From contig NZ_JBHYXZ010000005.1 in assembly GCF_042752395.1 (NCBI RefSeq), forward strand, positions 62,001 to 126,000: DNA of 64,000 bases, written 5' to 3'. Both the position numbers and the translations under genes were made by a program. The stretch comes from Actinosynnema sp042752395 (GTDB lineage Bacteria > Actinomycetota > Actinomycetes > Mycobacteriales > Pseudonocardiaceae). The notes under the pieces are model-generated. The model did no database searches. It saw only the letters and a list, made by a program, of their open reading frames with translations, and was not told where the DNA came from. Each line of letters opens with the position of its first letter. Within the stretch, counting starts at the first letter, position 1. This document shows, piece after piece, positions 29,171-37,705 of the stretch.

Positions 29171-29974
29171 ATGGCGGTCGCGCCGCCGAAGGTGCTGACC
29201 ATCGCCGGGTCGGACTCGGGCGGTGGCGCGGGCCTGCAGGCGGACCTGAGGACGTTGTTCGCGTGCGGGGTGCACGGGATGACGGCGGTGACGGCGGTGA
29301 CCGTGCAGAACTCGCTGGGCGTCACCGGGTACACGGAGATCCCGCCGGACGTGGTGGCCGCGCAGATCGAGGCGGTGGCGACGGACATCGGGGTGGACGC
29401 GGCGAAGACCGGGATGCTGGCGTCGGCGGCGATCATCGAGGCGGTCGCGGCGGCGGTGGACCGGGTCGACGTCGGGCCGTTCGTGGTGGACCCGGTGGCC
29501 GCGTCGATGCACGGGCACCAGCTGCTGGCCGACGACGCGCTGGACGCGGTGCGGTCGCTGCTGTTCCCGCGGGCGACGCTGGTGACGCCGAACCTGGACG
29601 AGGTGCGGCTGCTGACCGGCATCGACGTGCGCAGCCGCGCCGACCAGCGCAAGGCGGCCGAGGCGCTGCACGCGATGGGCCCGCGGTGGGTGCTGGTCAA
29701 GGGCGGGCACCTGTGGGACGACCCGGAGTGCCTGGACGTGCTGTTCGACGGCGAGCGGTTCGTCGAGCTGCTCGGGCCGCGCTACGACGTGAAGGACACC
29801 CACGGCAGCGGGGACACGCTGGCGTCGGCGATCGCGTCGCAGCTCGCGCGGGGCGCGGACGTGCCGACGGCGGTGCGGTTCGGCAAGGACTTCGTGGTCC
29901 GGTCGGTGGCCGCCGCGTACCCGTTGGGCGGCGGGGTGGGCCCGGTGTCGCCGCTGTGGCGGCTGGAGGGGTGA
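29171..29974 (+). CDS. thiD: Hydroxymethylpyrimidine/phosphomethylpyrimidine kinase ThiD
   Basis: 267 residues. A ribokinase-fold enzyme phosphorylating HMP and HMP-P. Motifs: IAGSDSGGGAGLQADL at the N-terminus, AAKTGML, and the C-terminal nucleotide/anion-hole segment DTHGSGDTLASAIA. Probably co-transcribed with thiC and therefore under the same TPP riboswitch. Confidence 0.96.
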   Translation: MAVAPPKVLTIAGSDSGGGAGLQADLRTLFACGVHGMTAVTAVTVQNSLGVTGYTEIPPDVVAAQIEAVATDIGVDAAKTGMLASAAIIEAVAAAVDRVDVGPFVVDPVAASMHGHQLLADDALDAVRSLLFPRATLVTPNLDEVRLLTGIDVRSRADQRKAAEALHAMGPRWVLVKGGHLWDDPECLDVLFDGERFVELLGPRYDVKDTHGSGDTLASAIASQLARGADVPTAVRFGKDFVVRSVAAAYPLGGGVGPVSPLWRLEG

Positions 29975-29980
29975 CGCCGG

Positions 29981-30012
29981 CGGGGCGGGGTGGTCGTCGC
30001 CGCCCCGCCCCG
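29981..30012 (+). terminator. GC-only hairpin after thiD
   Basis: CGGGGCGGGG (29981-29990) pairs perfectly with CCCCGCCCCG (30003-30012) around a 12-nt loop, just after the thiD stop. No T-run. Confidence 0.5.
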
Positions 30013-30166
30013 TCGCCGCCCCGCCCCGTCGCCGTTCGCGGCCCGGCGGCGGAGGGGGACCGCGTCGCCGTCGCCGGTTGTCGATCGTCGAAGGGTTCGG
30101 TGAGCACGTCCGATTCGTCACCCTGTGGTCGGGAATCCGAACACGGGTGGTCGAGGGGGCGGTCCA

Positions 30167-32344
30167 GTGGAGGTCGACGAACCGGTGGCCGGTGTGGGCC
30201 GCGGAGCCGGTCCGATCCGGGTGGCACCGCCCGGTGTGCGCAACACGGTGACGGGCCGGTTGGGCGGCGTGGTGCAGGCCGGTGTGGTGCACGGCGGTGT
30301 GCACCTGCACGCCGCGCCGGTACGGCCCGCGGCCGCGACGCCGCGGCAACTGCCGGCCGTGCCCGCGGCGTTCGTCGGTCGGGCGGCGGAGCTGGCCGCG
30401 TTGGACGACGCCGCGGGCACCGTGTCGGCGATCGCGGGCGTGGGCGGCATCGGCAAGACGTGCCTGGCGCTGGTGTGGGCGCACCGCAACCTCGACCGGT
30501 TCCCGGACGGTCAGCTGTTCGTCGACCTGAACGGGTTCAGCCCGGCGGGGCGGCCGACCGGGCCGGTGGACGCGGTGCGCGGGTTCCTCGGCGCCCTGGG
30601 CGTGGACCCCGGCGCGCTCCCGCCCGACCTGGACGCCCTGGCGGCGCTGTACCGGGGTCTGGTCGCGGGCAGGCGGATGCTGGTCGTGCTGGACAACGCG
30701 GCCACCGCCGAACAGGTCGTGCCGCTGCTGCCGGGCAGCCCGACGTGCACGGTGCTGGTCACGGGCCGGACCGTGCTGTCGTCGCTGATCGACCGGTGCG
30801 GCGCGCGGCACGTGCCGCTGGGTGTGCCGGGCCGGGAGGAGGCCCGTGACCTGTTGACCCGACGTTTGGGCGTGCCGCGGGTCGCGCCCGCCCCGGAGGC
30901 GACCGACGACCTGGTCGGGCTGTGCGGTCGCCACCCGCTGGCGCTGGCGATCATGGCCCGGCACGCCGCGGCGCGGCCGGCGGTTCCGCTGGCCGAGTTG
31001 GCGGTCGAGCTGCGGGAGCTGGGCCTGGAGATGCTCGACCACCACACCGACCCCGCCGCCAGCCTGCCCGCCGTGCTGTCCTGGTCCCTGCGGCACCTCA
31101 CCGACCGCCAACGGGAGGCGTTCGCGCTGCTGGGGCTGGCTCCGGGGCCGGACGTGGACCTGCCCGCGGCCGCGTCCCTGACGGGCCTGCCCGCGCGGGA
31201 GGCGCGCGCGGTGCTGGGCGCGTTGGCGGAGGCGTCGCTGCTCGACCGGCAGGCGCACGGCCGCTACCGGATGCACGACCTGGTCCGCGCCTACGCCGCG
31301 ACCACCGCCTGCGCCGACGTCCCCGAACCGGTGCGGCGGGCGGCGCTGGACCGGGTGGTGGACCACTACCGGCACACCGCCCACGCCGCCGACCACCTGC
31401 TGTACCCGTACCGGGAGCCGATCCGGGTCGACCCGCCCGCGCCCGGCTGCCAGGTCCGGTCGCTGCCGGACCGCGCCTCCGCGCTGGCCTGGCTGGACGC
31501 GCACCACCCGCACCTGCTGGCCGCCCAGCTGCTCTCCGCCGCCCGCCACCGCCACCAGGCCGTCTGGCACCTGGCGTGGGCGCTGCACACGTTCCACTGG
31601 CGCCGCGGGCACCGCGTCGACGAGTTGGCCGTGTACCGGGCCGCCGTCCACGCCGCCGACCACCTGCGCGACCCGGCCGCCCGCGCCCTCGCGCACCGGC
31701 GCCTCGGACGCGCCCACGCCGCCCTCGGGCGGCACGAGTCGGGTCTCGCGCACCTGCGCCACGCCCTGGCGCTGGCCGAGCACCACCACGACCTCGTCCA
31801 GCAGGCCGCGACCCACCACTACCTCGCGTGGGTGTGGGAGCTGCGCGGGGACGACCGGAGGGCCTTGGAGCACGCGTCCCGGGCGTTCGACCTCGACCGG
31901 GTCGCGGCCCACCCGGTGTGGCAGGCCCGCGCGCTCAACCAGATGGGCTGGTACCGCGCCCGGCTGGGCGACCACGCCGGCGGGCGCGTCCAGTGCGGGC
32001 AGGCCCTCGAGGTGTTCCGACGCCACCACGACCCCGACGGCGAGGCCGCCACCCACGACAGCCTCGGTTACATCGCCCACCGGACCGGGGACCACCACCG
32101 GGCCGTCCACCACTACCGGCGGGCCCTCGCGCTGTTCCGCGCCCTCGGCGACCCCGTCGAAGCCGCCGAAACCCTCAACCGCCTCGGCCACCCCCTCGCG
32201 GCCCTCGGGCAGCACCACCGGGCCCGCGCGGTCTGGCGGTACGCCGTGGAGCTGTACCGCCGCCTGGGCCGCGCGTCGGAGGCCGAACTCGTCCTGCGGC
32301 AGCTCCGCGGGCTCGACGCGTGTCGGGCGCCGGCGACGCGCTGA
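30167..32344 (+). CDS. STAND (NB-ARC-like) ATPase with TPR sensor region
   Basis: 725 residues. A short N-terminal segment (VRNTVTGRLGGVVQAG; HGGVHLH), an NB-ARC-type ATPase with Walker A GVGGIGKT (91-98), Walker B MLVVLD (171-176) and winged-helix region, then about 320 residues of His-rich TPR helices. STAND ATPases act as switches in transcription control or conflict systems. This one lacks a SARP-type DNA-binding head and any obvious effector domain. GTG 30167 has GAGGGGGC upstream; GTG 30125 is an alternative. Third codon positions are extremely GC-rich, like its neighbours. Confidence 0.85.
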   Translation: MEVDEPVAGVGRGAGPIRVAPPGVRNTVTGRLGGVVQAGVVHGGVHLHAAPVRPAAATPRQLPAVPAAFVGRAAELAALDDAAGTVSAIAGVGGIGKTCLALVWAHRNLDRFPDGQLFVDLNGFSPAGRPTGPVDAVRGFLGALGVDPGALPPDLDALAALYRGLVAGRRMLVVLDNAATAEQVVPLLPGSPTCTVLVTGRTVLSSLIDRCGARHVPLGVPGREEARDLLTRRLGVPRVAPAPEATDDLVGLCGRHPLALAIMARHAAARPAVPLAELAVELRELGLEMLDHHTDPAASLPAVLSWSLRHLTDRQREAFALLGLAPGPDVDLPAAASLTGLPAREARAVLGALAEASLLDRQAHGRYRMHDLVRAYAATTACADVPEPVRRAALDRVVDHYRHTAHAADHLLYPYREPIRVDPPAPGCQVRSLPDRASALAWLDAHHPHLLAAQLLSAARHRHQAVWHLAWALHTFHWRRGHRVDELAVYRAAVHAADHLRDPAARALAHRRLGRAHAALGRHESGLAHLRHALALAEHHHDLVQQAATHHYLAWVWELRGDDRRALEHASRAFDLDRVAAHPVWQARALNQMGWYRARLGDHAGGRVQCGQALEVFRRHHDPDGEAATHDSLGYIAHRTGDHHRAVHHYRRALALFRALGDPVEAAETLNRLGHPLAALGQHHRARAVWRYAVELYRRLGRASEAELVLRQLRGLDACRAPATR

Positions 32345-32378
32345 GCCACCCGCGAGGGGCTCGCGCGTCTTGTAGGGC

Positions 32379-32924
32379 ATGAGCGCTTGGGGACGGGACG
32401 CGTACGTGGCCGAGCTGGTGCTGGGCCAACCCGAGGCGGTCGCGGCGTTGTTCGGCGGCTCGGTGCTGCTGGGCGCGGTCGGGCTGGTGGTGGCGCGGTG
32501 GCGGGGGTGGCCGGTGGCGCCGTCGGTGCTGGCCGGGTGCGGGTTGGCGCTCGCGCTGGCGGTGACCCTGGCGCGGCCGGGCGGGTCGCTGTCGATCGTC
32601 ACGACCGACCCGGTCGGGGTGTGCGTGGCGAACGAGTTCTCGCTGGTCGGGTCGCTGGCGCGGCTGAACCTGGTGATGCTCGTGCCGTTCGCGTTCTTCG
32701 CCGCGCTGGCCACCCGGCGGCCGTTCACGGTGCTCGCGGTCGCGGCGGCGTTCAGCGGCGCGGTGGAGTTCGTGCAGGCCGTGACGGGGATCGGGGTGTG
32801 CGAGGCGCAGGACTTCCTCAACAACACGGTGGGCGCGTTGCTGGCGGTGCTGGTGGCGTGGCCGTTCACGGTCGCCGCGGGCGGTCCCGCGCGACGGCGG
32901 CTGACTGTCGGTGGTCGCCTGTAG
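32379..32924 (+). CDS. VanZ-like membrane protein
   Basis: 181 residues with four to five membrane helices and the VanZ signature in the last third (EFVQAVTGIGVCEAQDFLNNT). VanZ proteins are linked to low-level glycopeptide or lipoglycopeptide resistance, but most homologues are uncharacterised. Its stop overlaps the earliest possible start of the DUF4241 gene. Confidence 0.8.
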   Translation: MSAWGRDAYVAELVLGQPEAVAALFGGSVLLGAVGLVVARWRGWPVAPSVLAGCGLALALAVTLARPGGSLSIVTTDPVGVCVANEFSLVGSLARLNLVMLVPFAFFAALATRRPFTVLAVAAAFSGAVEFVQAVTGIGVCEAQDFLNNTVGALLAVLVAWPFTVAAGGPARRRLTVGGRL

Positions 32925-33615
32925 GGTGCACCGCACGATCTCCGACGCGACCGCCGAAGCCGCCGCCGACCGCCCGCTGCCCGCCGTGCCCCGGCACGCC
33001 GACCTGGTGTTCCGGGCCGGGGTGAGGTGGGAGCTGCCCCGGCCGGGGGCCGTGGTCACCGAGGTGCGCGAGGCGGGCGCGGTGCGGCTGGGCAGCGGGC
33101 GGCTGGTCGTCGCCGACCCGGGGCACCTCGACTCCGAAGCCGAGCCGTTCACCGTCGGCGTCGAGCCCGGCGAGTACCCCGTGGAGGTGGCGCCGGCGCG
33201 GTTCGCGGACGACCCGGAGCACCTGCGGGTGGCGGCGGCGCGCCTGGTCGTCACGCGCGAGCCCGCGGTGTCGTGGGAGTTGGCGGTGGTGGCCGGGCAG
33301 GACGTGGCGGACCTGGGCGAGGACGAGTTCTACGGGTTCGGCGTGGACACCGGCACGGCGTGCTTCGTGGACGCCGACGCGGCCGCCGCGCTGGGCGCGT
33401 GGCTGGACGACAACCACGACACCGCCTACGACGGCGTGTTCGAGGCCCACGCGGCGCCGATGCGGGACCCGTCCACCGGACACGGGCTGGTCGCGTTCAC
33501 CAGCGGGTGGGGTGACGGGTCGTACCCGACGTGGATCGGCCGCGCCGCGGACGGCGGGGTGACGTGCTTCGTGGTCGACACGTTCGTGCTGCACGGCGCC
33601 ACGCCGCGGCCGTGA
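32911..33615 (+). CDS. DUF4241 protein
   Basis: 234 residues matching DUF4241, best seen at the C-terminus (FTSGWGDGSYPTWIG, then FVVDTFVLH) and in the EFYGFGVDTGTACF strand region. The family is of unknown function and turns up in immunity-type gene neighbourhoods. GTG 32911 overlaps vanZ; GTG 32926 in the same frame, just after the vanZ stop, is equally plausible. Confidence 0.75.
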   Translation: MVACRVHRTISDATAEAAADRPLPAVPRHADLVFRAGVRWELPRPGAVVTEVREAGAVRLGSGRLVVADPGHLDSEAEPFTVGVEPGEYPVEVAPARFADDPEHLRVAAARLVVTREPAVSWELAVVAGQDVADLGEDEFYGFGVDTGTACFVDADAAAALGAWLDDNHDTAYDGVFEAHAAPMRDPSTGHGLVAFTSGWGDGSYPTWIGRAADGGVTCFVVDTFVLHGATPRP

Positions 33616-33619
33616 CGGT

Positions 33620-34072
33620 TCACAGCCGCCGCAGGTAGCCCTCGTACGGGGCGCGCAGGTCGACCGTCTCGGGGTCCAGCAGCCACAGGGTGAGCGCGCC
33701 CTCGGGGAACGCGAGCAGTTCGGTCGCCCGGTCGGGGCCCAGGCGCTCGGCGAACGCGTGCCGCAGGGCGCGGTTGCGGGCCACGAACCGGGCGCGGACC
33801 TCGCCGTCGCCCGCGAGGTGCTCGGCCTGGAGGACGACGTGCGGCGTGGCCAGGCCGCGGTGCGCCATCGTGTGCTCGGCGTCGGACAGCAGCGCGGCCT
33901 TGAGCCCGTCGACGCCCCGGTCGGCGTGCTCGGACACGCGTGCGGCGGAACGGGCGTCGAACTCGTCCAGGACGGCTTTGAGCAGGGCGGCGACCCGGAG
34001 CTGTTCTTCGGCAGGCACCGCTGGGAGCCGGCCGGGGACGCCCCCGGCGTGACGCGGCCCCCTGTTCTTCAT
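33620..34072 (-). CDS. Hypothetical protein
   Basis: About 150 residues if it starts at ATG 34072; a GTG at 34018 would give 132. The C-terminal half is mixed helix and strand (LATPHVVLQAEHLAGDGEV; PEGALTLWLLDPETVDLRAPY) and lacks membrane segments. I do not recognise a family. Coding is supported by codon bias and by its neat convergence with the DUF4241 gene (4-bp gap). The start is uncertain. Confidence 0.5.
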   Translation of the reverse strand: MKNRGPRHAGGVPGRLPAVPAEEQLRVAALLKAVLDEFDARSAARVSEHADRGVDGLKAALLSDAEHTMAHRGLATPHVVLQAEHLAGDGEVRARFVARNRALRHAFAERLGPDRATELLAFPEGALTLWLLDPETVDLRAPYEGYLRRL

Positions 34073-34354
34073 TCTGCCACCGGGAACCGACAATTCCGCC
34101 GCCCCGACGGCGCTCACCTCGTCGAACCCGGCGGCGCCACCCGGACAGGGACGCCCGATCCGCCGGGCGCAGTCGATGACCGTCGTGCCCGACGTCCCCC
34201 TCGAACACCGCGCGAGAGCCGCGGGTTCCACGGCCCGATCCGGGTGAGCGGGACGCAGATCGTGCACCCCCGTGCCGGACGGGGAACGGGGGCTGCGGCG
34301 GTCCTCCGCCCGCGACCCCGGCGGCCGGGTGGTCGTCGTGCTCGCGCGCCGCCG

Positions 34355-34786
34355 TCAGGCGGTCTCGCCGACCAGTTCCTCCAACGCCGGCAGGGCGTTC
34401 ACCAGCGCGTCGCGGTGCTCCGGGGCCAGCTGCTCGATCCGCCTCTGCAACTCCCGCACCCGCGCCGACCGCACGCCCGACACCATCGTCACGCCCTCCG
34501 GCGTCGGCGTCGCCAGCCAGGCCCGCCCGTCCTGCGGGTCCGGCTCCCGCCGCACGTACCGCGCCTCCACCAGGGCCGCCACGATCCGCGACAGGGTGGG
34601 CGGCGCGACGCCCTCCTTCGCGGCCAGGTCGCCCAGCCGCATGGGGCCGCACCGCGCCAACGTGGCCAATGCCGACACCGCGCCCGGTCCGAGACCGGGC
34701 GAGCCGGTGCGCCGCAGCAACCGGGATAGCCTGCCGATCGCGAGGTACAGCCGGGCGGTGGCGTCCTCGACCTGGTCGGCCGTCAC
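34355..34786 (-). CDS. MarR-family transcriptional regulator
   Basis: 143 residues with a winged helix-turn-helix (MRLGDLAAKEGVAPPTLSRIV; ALVEARYVRREPDPQDGRAWLATPT) flanked by dimerisation helices, typical of MarR repressors that sense small aromatic or oxidant ligands. GTG start after GAGGAG. The nearest gene behind it is thiG, on the same strand 57 bp upstream; there is no obvious exporter partner beside it. Confidence 0.9.
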   Translation of the reverse strand: MTADQVEDATARLYLAIGRLSRLLRRTGSPGLGPGAVSALATLARCGPMRLGDLAAKEGVAPPTLSRIVAALVEARYVRREPDPQDGRAWLATPTPEGVTMVSGVRSARVRELQRRIEQLAPEHRDALVNALPALEELVGETA

Positions 34787-34843
34787 GGCACTCCTCCTCG
34801 GGCAGACGGACAGGATGAGCGTCCATCATGCCGTGCCGGGCAA

Positions 34844-35599
34844 TCACCCCACCGCGGGACTCGACGCGTGCGCCCAGAACCGCTTCGGGATCCGCCCCGC
34901 CAACCGGGCCAGCCGACCGGCCTCCACGCCCGCCCGCATGGCCGCCGCCATCCGCTCGGGGTCCTGCGCCCGGGTCACGGCGGTCGCCAGCAGCACGGCC
35001 GAGCAGCCCAGCTCCATCGCCAGCGCCGCGTCCGACGCCGTGCCGACCCCCGCGTCCAGCACCACCGGCACGGACGCCCGCGCCACGATCAGCTCGATGT
35101 TGTGCGGGTTGCGGATGCCGAGCCCCGTCCCGATCGGCGAGCCCAGCGGCATCACGGCGGCGCACCCCACCTGCTCCAGCCGCAGCGCGAGCACCGGGTC
35201 GTCGGAGGTGTAGGGCAGCACCACGAACCCGTCGTCGACCAGCCTCTCGGCCGCGTCCAGCAGCTCCACCGGGTCGGGCAGCAGGGTCCGGTCGTCGGCC
35301 ACGACCTCCAGCTTCACCCAGTTCGTCTCCAACGCCTCCCGCGCCAGCCGCGCGGTGAGCACGGCCTCGGCGGCGGTGCGGCAGCCGGCCGTGTTGGGCA
35401 GCGCCGCGATCCCCAGCCGGGCCAGCAGGTCCAGCACTCCCCCGCCGGACGCGTCCAGGCGGCGCATCGCGACCGTCGTCAGCTCCGTCCCGGACGCCAC
35501 CAGGGCGCGTTCCAGCACCGACAGGTTCGCCGCGCCGCCGGTGCCCATGACGAGCCGCGACCCGAACTCGCGCCCGGCGATCACCAAGGGGTCGTCCAC
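34844..35599 (-). CDS. thiG: Thiazole synthase ThiG
   Basis: 251 residues. A TIM-barrel enzyme forming the thiazole phosphate from deoxyxylulose-5-P, dehydroglycine and ThiS-thiocarboxylate. The Lys for the Schiff base is in NWVKLEVV, and PLGSPIGTGLGIRN and VVLDAGVGTASDA are the phosphate-binding segments. The GTG start lies 1 bp after the thiS stop. Last gene of thiO-thiS-thiG. Confidence 0.96.
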   Translation of the reverse strand: MDDPLVIAGREFGSRLVMGTGGAANLSVLERALVASGTELTTVAMRRLDASGGGVLDLLARLGIAALPNTAGCRTAAEAVLTARLAREALETNWVKLEVVADDRTLLPDPVELLDAAERLVDDGFVVLPYTSDDPVLALRLEQVGCAAVMPLGSPIGTGLGIRNPHNIELIVARASVPVVLDAGVGTASDAALAMELGCSAVLLATAVTRAQDPERMAAAMRAGVEAGRLARLAGRIPKRFWAHASSPAVG

Positions 35600-35600
35600 G

Positions 35601-35801
35601 TCAGCCTCCCTGCACGGCGGTCAGCACCTCGACCGCGGCCCCGTCGCGCACCGCCGTCGTCGCCCACGCCGCGCGCGGCACGACCTCGCCGTCCAGGGCG
35701 ACCGCGACACCGCGCGGCGGGGCGTCGAGCAGCGCGAGCACGGTGGCGACGGTCGACCCGTCGGCCAGTTCCCGCTCCACACCGTTCACGTGCGCCTTCA
35801 C
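35601..35801 (-). CDS. thiS: Sulfur-carrier protein ThiS
   Basis: 66 residues. A ubiquitin-like carrier whose C-terminal Gly-Gly (AVQGG) becomes the thiocarboxylate sulfur donor for ThiG. The GTG start overlaps the thiO stop (GTGA). Confidence 0.94.
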   Translation of the reverse strand: MKAHVNGVERELADGSTVATVLALLDAPPRGVAVALDGEVVPRAAWATTAVRDGAAVEVLTAVQGG

Positions 35802-36790
35802 CGACTGTTTCCTCCTTCGCGGAGCAGGGCGAGCACCCGCCGGGCGGTGACGGGCGCGAGGAGCAGGCCGTTGCGGTGGTGGCCGGTGGCGGCCACCACG
35901 CCCGGTTCCAGCAGGCGGATGACGGGCGCGTTGTCGGGGCTGCCCGCGCGGAACCCGGCGGCGGCCTCGACCAGCGCGTACTCGGCGATGCCCGGCCACA
36001 CCACCTCGGCGTCGCGCAGCAGGTCCCGCACGCCGCCGACGGTCACGTCGCCGTCGAAACCGGCCTCGTACTGGGTCGCGCCGAGCACGAACCCGTCCTC
36101 GCGGGGCACGAGGTAGACGGGGCGGCCGGACACGTGGGCGCGGATCGTGTGCCGGGGCGGCGGCAACGCGCCGGGCCGCGCGGCCAGCCGCAGGATCTCG
36201 CCCTTCACCGGCCGGATCACCGTCCGCAGCGCCGGGTGCAGGTCGCGGCTCCACGCGCCGGCCGCGATCACCGTCACGTCGCGCTCCGCGCCCGGCTCGG
36301 CGGCGAACACGACACCGTTGGCGGCACAGGCTTCCCGCAGCGCGCGCAGCAGCGCCCGGTTGTCCACGGCGACGTCGCCCGGCACGGACAGTCCACTGCG
36401 GACCGGGCCGAGACCGGGCTCCAGCGCCCGCAGCTCGCGCCCCGTCAGCCGGGACACCGGCCGGCCCAGCCGGTCCAGGTGGGCGCGCAGCTGGTCCAGC
36501 ACCTCGACGTCGGCCCCGTCCACCGCGACCGCCAGCGTCCCCGCCGGGCTCAGCGCGACGCCCAGCTCGCGGGCGAACTCCGGCCACAGCTCCAGCGACT
36601 CGACGCCGAGCGCGAGGACCTCCTCGTCGCCCGGCCACGCCTCGGTGATCGGCGCGAGCATCCCGCCCGCCACCCACGAGCCGCCGTGCGGGGAGGCGCG
36701 GTCGACCAGTTCGACGGTGTAGCCGGCGCGGGCCGCGTACCAGGCCGCGGACAGGCCGATGACGCCACCGCCGAGGACGGTCACTCGCAT
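35798..36790 (-). CDS. thiO: Glycine oxidase ThiO
   Basis: 330 residues. A FAD-dependent DAO-family oxidase with the dinucleotide motif VLGGGVIGLSAA at the N-terminus. It oxidises glycine to dehydroglycine for thiazole synthesis. GWRP-like C-terminal conservation is weak, but ATGHHRNGLLLAPVTA is typical of ThiO. ATG 36790 is chosen because it begins at the FAD motif; GTG 36805 is an alternative but abuts the ribosome site. First gene under the second TPP riboswitch. Confidence 0.93.
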   Translation of the reverse strand: MRVTVLGGGVIGLSAAWYAARAGYTVELVDRASPHGGSWVAGGMLAPITEAWPGDEEVLALGVESLELWPEFARELGVALSPAGTLAVAVDGADVEVLDQLRAHLDRLGRPVSRLTGRELRALEPGLGPVRSGLSVPGDVAVDNRALLRALREACAANGVVFAAEPGAERDVTVIAAGAWSRDLHPALRTVIRPVKGEILRLAARPGALPPPRHTIRAHVSGRPVYLVPREDGFVLGATQYEAGFDGDVTVGGVRDLLRDAEVVWPGIAEYALVEAAAGFRAGSPDNAPVIRLLEPGVVAATGHHRNGLLLAPVTARRVLALLREGGNSR

Positions 36791-36804
36791 TGCCAAGGCA
36801 CTCA

Positions 36805-36900
36805 CGCTCCCTGCGCCGGCATGACCCGGATCAGGTTCGACGGTCGGAGCGGACCACGCTCCCTCTCAGCCCGGTCTGTTCCAGGCTCCCGTGCGGACCG
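36805..36900 (-). ncRNA. TPP riboswitch upstream of thiO-thiS-thiG
   Basis: On the minus strand: gcacgggagc, gggctgagaggg, then cgaacctgatccgggtcatgccggcgcagggag, all THI-box landmarks. The aptamer ends in the AGGGAG ribosome site next to thiO. A -10 box TACGGT (36906-36911, minus strand) lies just upstream. Confidence 0.95.
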
Positions 36901-36945
36901 CGTCCACCGTAGCGCACGCGGCGGCGCGGCGGTTACCGTGCCGCC

Positions 36946-37605
36946 GTGCCAGGACTCGACGGAACGCGGATCAGGCGGCGGCTCGCCGACGCACGGCTCT
37001 ACCTCTGCACGCCCACGCGCCCCGACCTCGCCGAGTTCGCGGACGCCGCGCTCGCGGGCGGCGTGGACGTCGTGCAGCTGCGGGACAAGGGCATCGAGGC
37101 GAAGCAGGAGATCGCCGCGCTGGAGGTGCTCGCCGAGGCGTGCGCGCGGCACGGCGCGCTGCTCGCGGTCAACGACCGGGCGGACGTGGCGCTGGCCGTG
37201 GACGCCGACGTGCTGCACCTCGGGCAGGACGACCTGCCGGTGCCGCTCGCCCGCCGCGTCGTCGGCGACGACGTGGTGATCGGCCGGTCCACGCACGACG
37301 TCGCGCAGGCGCGGGCGGCGGCCGGGGAACCGGGCGTGGACTACTTCTGCACCGGGCCGTGCTGGCCGACGCCGACCAAGCCGGGCCGTCCCGCGCCGGG
37401 CCTGGACCTGGTGCGGGCCACGGCGGGCACGACCGACCGGCCGTGGTTCGCGATCGGCGGCATCGACCGGGACCGGCTGCCCGAGGTGCTGGCGGCGGGC
37501 GCGGAACGGGTCGTCGTCGTGCGCGCCGTCACCGAGGCCGAAGACCCCCGCGCCGCCGCGGAGTGGTTCGCGCGTCGGCTGGAGGGCGCGCGGTCGTCGG
37601 CGTGA
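36946..37605 (+). CDS. thiE: Thiamine-phosphate synthase ThiE
   Basis: 219 residues. Joins HMP-PP and thiazole phosphate to thiamine phosphate. Motifs: VDVVQLRDKG, LLAVNDRADVALAVDADVLHLGQ, GRSTHD, PTPTKPG and FAIGGI. Divergent from thiO. The GTG start lies 6 nt after TACCGT (36934-36939), so it is probably leaderless and outside direct riboswitch control. Confidence 0.95.
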   Translation: MPGLDGTRIRRRLADARLYLCTPTRPDLAEFADAALAGGVDVVQLRDKGIEAKQEIAALEVLAEACARHGALLAVNDRADVALAVDADVLHLGQDDLPVPLARRVVGDDVVIGRSTHDVAQARAAAGEPGVDYFCTGPCWPTPTKPGRPAPGLDLVRATAGTTDRPWFAIGGIDRDRLPEVLAAGAERVVVVRAVTEAEDPRAAAEWFARRLEGARSSA

Positions 37606-37620
37606 CCCCCGGGACGCGGA

Positions 37621-37650
37621 ACGCCCCCGGACCGGGTGGTCCGGGGGCGT
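37621..37650. terminator. Bidirectional terminator hairpin between thiE and the protease gene
   Basis: ACGCCCCCGGAC and GTCCGGGGGCGT form a perfect 12-bp stem with a 6-nt loop, placed between two convergent genes. Confidence 0.75.
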
Positions 37651-37705
37651 CGCCCGAGCGGTGCGCGGCCCGCAGGGGAAGGGACGGCCGCGCGGCGCCG
37701 CGACG

